Positions 4,753 through 6,378 of a stretch of DNA of 6,378 bases are shown piece by piece. The position numbers and the translations under genes were made by a program. The DNA is from Nitrososphaerota archaeon (GTDB taxonomy: Archaea; Thermoproteota; Nitrososphaeria; Nitrososphaerales; UBA183), in the NCBI GenBank assembly GCA_029785685.1, contig JAFLZE010000056.1, forward strand, positions 1 to 6,378. Direction: 5' to 3'. How positions within the stretch are numbered: position 1 is the stretch's first letter; every line of letters starts with the position of its first letter. The notes beneath the pieces were generated by a model. It saw nothing but the letters and a program-made list of their open reading frames with translations, was not told the origin of the DNA and ran no database searches.

Positions 4753-6076
4753 TCGCCTCGGTCTTCGAGTCGTCCCACCAGTTCACGAAGTCCCACCCCT
4801 TCTCCATCAGGGCCTTGGCCTCCTCCCTGGAGACCACCTTGGACCCTCCGTTCACCCCCAGCTTCTCCTCCCACTTGGCGTCTATCATTCGCTCTACCTC
4901 CTCCTCGGGAAGCGCTGACAGGTCCCCCATCTTCCCGACCTCCTCCTTTGCGTACCCCGACCTCACGAGCAGCTCCGTTCTGATGATGCTTAGGACTGTG
5001 TCCTTGGTGACGCCCGCGCTCCCTCCGGTCTCAAGGTACCGCTGAGAGGCTTCTGCGTACTGGGCCCGCATCGCCTCGACAGTCTCCTGGGGGAGGCTCT
5101 TGTGGAGGGTATAGACGTGCTCCATGTCCCCGGAGTGCCCCATCCAGAAGACTACGAAGTCGCGCGAGACGACCCCTCTCGCCGTGGCGTTGAGGAGCAT
5201 GTTGTGGTCGAAGTACCTCCTCAGGATATAGGGCCTCCATCTGAACCCCGCCTCCCGGATGGCGGAGCGGATCAGGTCTCTCACGTTCTCCACCGTGATC
5301 AGGTCCCCTCGCTTCTTCGAGACCCTGTCGCCGAACTTCGGCCTCTCCTGAACCTGGGTGGCGTACTTCTGCGTCAGCAACGCCGAGTCGGGAGCGAGCT
5401 TCTCTCCACGCATCATCCTCAGCTCGAGGTACTGCTTGACGAACTCGCACCCCTGGGCGTTGAGGAAGGTCAGGTACTCGTGCCCGAGTTTGGAGATGGG
5501 CGCCCTCACCCGGACGAGCGCCGGGACCGTCGTGAAGGTAGCCTTCCTCGCCTCGGGGTCCCACTCCAGCTCGGGCAGGTCCCTCAACCTCAGCCCGTCG
5601 GTGGTGGAGCCCACGACCTCGGGTCTCACGGAAGTGAACGCGACGAGAGCCACCGCCACCTTCGCCCTGATGTCCTTCGCCGCCAGGATCCTTGACAGCT
5701 CCTCTTTCGCCGGAACCACTTCGTTCGCTATGGTGGGCGTCTCGTTCAGCCTAGGGATCTTCACCCTGATCTCCCCCACAGGCCTCAGGTTGAACCTGAG
5801 CCACGACTTCACCGCTTTGACCGCGCTCTCGATGTAGCCTCCGGCGTTCTCGCGGGAGTCCATGTCGTTGATCATGTCCACAAGGAAGTCGCGTATTCCT
5901 CTCCTGTCAAGCTTCGCCACGTCATGAGGGGTGGTGTGGTAGCGGTCGCAGGCGTAGCCGAGCCTCCTCAGGTAGACCTTGGCCGTCTTTTTCGACCCCT
6001 GAGAGACCTGGCCGAACCAGCGTGCGACGTCCCTGTCTTCGAGCATCGCGGTGTACTTGCTTTGACTTCCCTGCAT
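4724..6076 (-). CDS. Archaeal tyrosine recombinase (integrase)
   Basis: The 450-residue protein is a site-specific recombinase of the phage-integrase superfamily. A core-binding SAM-like N-terminal domain (about 10-110) carries GSKKTAKVYLRRLGYACDRY (27-46). The catalytic domain shows R151 in TSVRPEVVG, likely K196 in ISKLGH, box II YILRR (283-287) with Y283 in place of the usual histidine and R286, H314 in FWMGHSGDMEH, and nucleophile Y322 in VYTLHK. This MGHSGD-E-YT form is typical of archaeal integrases. A C-terminal tail of about 105 residues, ending in SREEAKALMEKGWDFV (416-431), follows. The frame is intact and all catalytic positions are filled. The gene starts 75 bp from the 3' end of tRNA-Ile and reads away from it, so it probably integrates its element there. 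M11 is an alternative start. Confidence 0.9.
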   Translation of the reverse strand: MQGSQSKYTAMLEDRDVARWFGQVSQGSKKTAKVYLRRLGYACDRYHTTPHDVAKLDRRGIRDFLVDMINDMDSRENAGGYIESAVKAVKSWLRFNLRPVGEIRVKIPRLNETPTIANEVVPAKEELSRILAAKDIRAKVAVALVAFTSVRPEVVGSTTDGLRLRDLPELEWDPEARKATFTTVPALVRVRAPISKLGHEYLTFLNAQGCEFVKQYLELRMMRGEKLAPDSALLTQKYATQVQERPKFGDRVSKKRGDLITVENVRDLIRSAIREAGFRWRPYILRRYFDHNMLLNATARGVVSRDFVVFWMGHSGDMEHVYTLHKSLPQETVEAMRAQYAEASQRYLETGGSAGVTKDTVLSIIRTELLVRSGYAKEEVGKMGDLSALPEEEVERMIDAKWEEKLGVNGGSKVVSREEAKALMEKGWDFVNWWDDSKTEAIMRPARAPR

Positions 6077-6113
6077 GGTCAGGTCAACTCCCGTAGACAG
6101 TAACGGTAGGGGC

Positions 6114-6121
6114 GTTTAACG
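6114..6121 (-). promoter_or_regulatory. Candidate TATA box of the integrase gene
   Basis: The minus strand reads CGTTAAAC. Its centre lies about 41 bp before the ATG at 6076, predicting a start near 6090 and a short leader. The core is shared with the two GCGCGTTAAATAC elements beside the repeat arrays. It lies between the tRNA 3' end and the integrase, so on a circular form of the element it would stay with the integrase. Confidence 0.4.
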
Positions 6122-6150
6122 GGCCGGACGGAAATAGACCCTGGAGGATA

Positions 6151-6210
6151 TGGGCCGGAAGGGATTCGAACCCTTGGCCTCCCGATTATCAGTCGGGTGC
6201 TCTAGCCAAG
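6151..6210 (-). other. Candidate attachment site in the tRNA-Ile 3' part
   Basis: Archaeal tyrosine integrases commonly recombine within the anticodon-to-3' end segment of tRNA genes, and the integrase here begins just beyond this end. The stretch is free of the intron. No second copy of the segment is present in the window, so the far boundary, if it exists, lies outside it. The core cannot be delimited from one copy. Confidence 0.35.
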
Positions 6211-6227
6211 CTGCTCCCCCATAGGGA
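6211..6227 (-). other. 17-nt tRNA intron in the D-loop, BHB type
   Basis: The transcript strand carries TCCCTATGGGGGAGCAG between G15 and C16 of tRNA-Ile. The exon GCUC (6233-6230) pairs with intron GAGC (6216-6213) to give a 4-bp helix. It is flanked by 3-nt bulges AGU (6229-6227) and AGC (6212-6210) on opposite strands, and closed inside by CCC with GGG. Cutting each bulge as AG|U and AG|C removes exactly these 17 nt and restores the standard loop AGCTTGGCTA. The outer helix is weak. The CAG repeat at both borders would allow shifted cuts, but this one fits the fold. A tRNA-splicing endonuclease and RtcB-type ligase are needed. Confidence 0.85.
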
Positions 6228-6266
6228 CTGAGCTACCAGCCCAGCCCCCGGGGCATGTGACATCCT

Positions 6267-6274
6267 CTATAAGC
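6267..6274 (-). promoter_or_regulatory. TATA box of tRNA-Ile
   Basis: The minus strand reads GCTTATAG. Its centre is about 28 bp from the first base of the tRNA at 6242, the canonical archaeal spacing. Confidence 0.6.
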
Positions 6275-6331
6275 GTGCGAGCGCTTGCGACCCGAACGAG
6301 GCTCCTCGGCCTGGGAGCCAATCCCTCCTAG

Positions 6332-6338
6332 TTTAAAA
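6332..6338 (+). promoter_or_regulatory. TATA box of the right-edge tRNA
   Basis: TTTAAAA is centred 30 bp before the proposed tRNA start at 6365, on the plus strand. It is divergent from the tRNA-Ile promoter, and the two share the interval 6243-6364. Confidence 0.5.
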
Positions 6339-6364
6339 CGCCCAGATGGGGCGTCGCCGAGTGT

Positions 6365-6378
6365 GGGCCGGTAGTTCA
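6365..6378 (+). tRNA. Partial tRNA, 5' end only
   Basis: GGGCCGGTAGTTCA matches a 7-nt acceptor strand, U8-A9, the D-stem GTTC and A14. With the TATA box at the correct distance this is probably the beginning of a second tRNA gene cut by the window edge. The anticodon is outside, so the identity cannot be given. Confidence 0.5.

Larger units (their letters stand above)
6151..6242 (-). tRNA. tRNA-Ile (GAU) with D-loop intron
   Basis: Removing 17 nt from the D-loop leaves a complete 75-nt tRNA. The acceptor stem is GGGCTGG with CCGGCCC and discriminator A at 6151; the D-stem is GCTC with GAGC. The anticodon stem CCCGA/TCGGG holds loop CTGATAA with anticodon GAU at 6190-6188. The T-arm is AAGGG-TTCGAAT-CCCTT. 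No CCA is encoded. GAU reads AUC and AUU isoleucine codons. It is transcribed from a TATA box about 28 bp upstream. The uninterrupted 3' part (6151-6210) is a plausible attachment site for the neighbouring integrase. Confidence 0.95.

Noticed and set aside
6257..6266. GTGACATCCT between the TATA box and start of tRNA-Ile, identical to ten bases of an iteron copy at 405-414
   Set aside because: One isolated short match against a degenerate 16-member set is expected by chance in a window of this size, and no second copy sits in phase.
1..6378. The window as a closed circle
   Set aside because: Joining the right end to the left does not continue the tRNA begun at 6365, and the ends share no overlap.

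Overview
The window reads as archaeal, most likely from the TACK side (Thaumarchaeota or Bathyarchaeia-like). This placement is inferred from signals, not from a database match. Signals are archaeal TATA boxes 25-30 bp ahead of starts, a tRNA interrupted by a bulge-helix-bulge intron, heavy AGG arginine use in GC-rich genes, and an integrase with the archaeal MGHSGDxExxYT active-site block. I interpret the window as one end of an integrated plasmid-like element next to chromosomal tRNA genes.

Layout from left to right. 1-120: a terminator-like hairpin and a TATA-like element. 125-476: 16 short degenerate direct repeats spaced by about 21 bp. 617-3214 (+): a large single-chain type IIB topoisomerase, fusing a topoisomerase VI B-like GHKL/transducer half to an A-like CAP/Toprim half, as in the topoisomerase VIII family. 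3215-3885: a gene-poor stretch with hairpins, AT-rich runs, a possible small RNA, and a second related repeat array (3714-3859) in both orientations. 3886-4339 (-): a hicB-hicA toxin-antitoxin pair. 4555-4752 (+): a small hypothetical gene. 4724-6076 (-): a tyrosine recombinase. 6151-6242 (-): tRNA-Ile(GAU) with a 17-nt intron in the D-loop. 6365-6378 (+): the first bases of a second, divergent tRNA.

The genes make sense together as a mobile element. The integrase starts 75 bp from the 3' end of tRNA-Ile and reads away from it, the usual arrangement at a tRNA attachment site. hicBA would act as a maintenance or addiction module. Topoisomerase VIII proteins are known mainly from free or integrated plasmids. 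The phased repeats look like plasmid iterons, either a replication or partition site or a large operator. No recognisable replication initiator lies inside the window, and the second att copy is not visible.

The most unusual points are the helically phased repeat array and its sister array, which share a 13-bp promoter-like element; the topoisomerase, whose GHKL G1 box (DxGxG) appears to be missing while N box, G2 region, candidate tyrosine and Toprim acidic residues are present; and the D-loop tRNA intron with a clean BHB fold.
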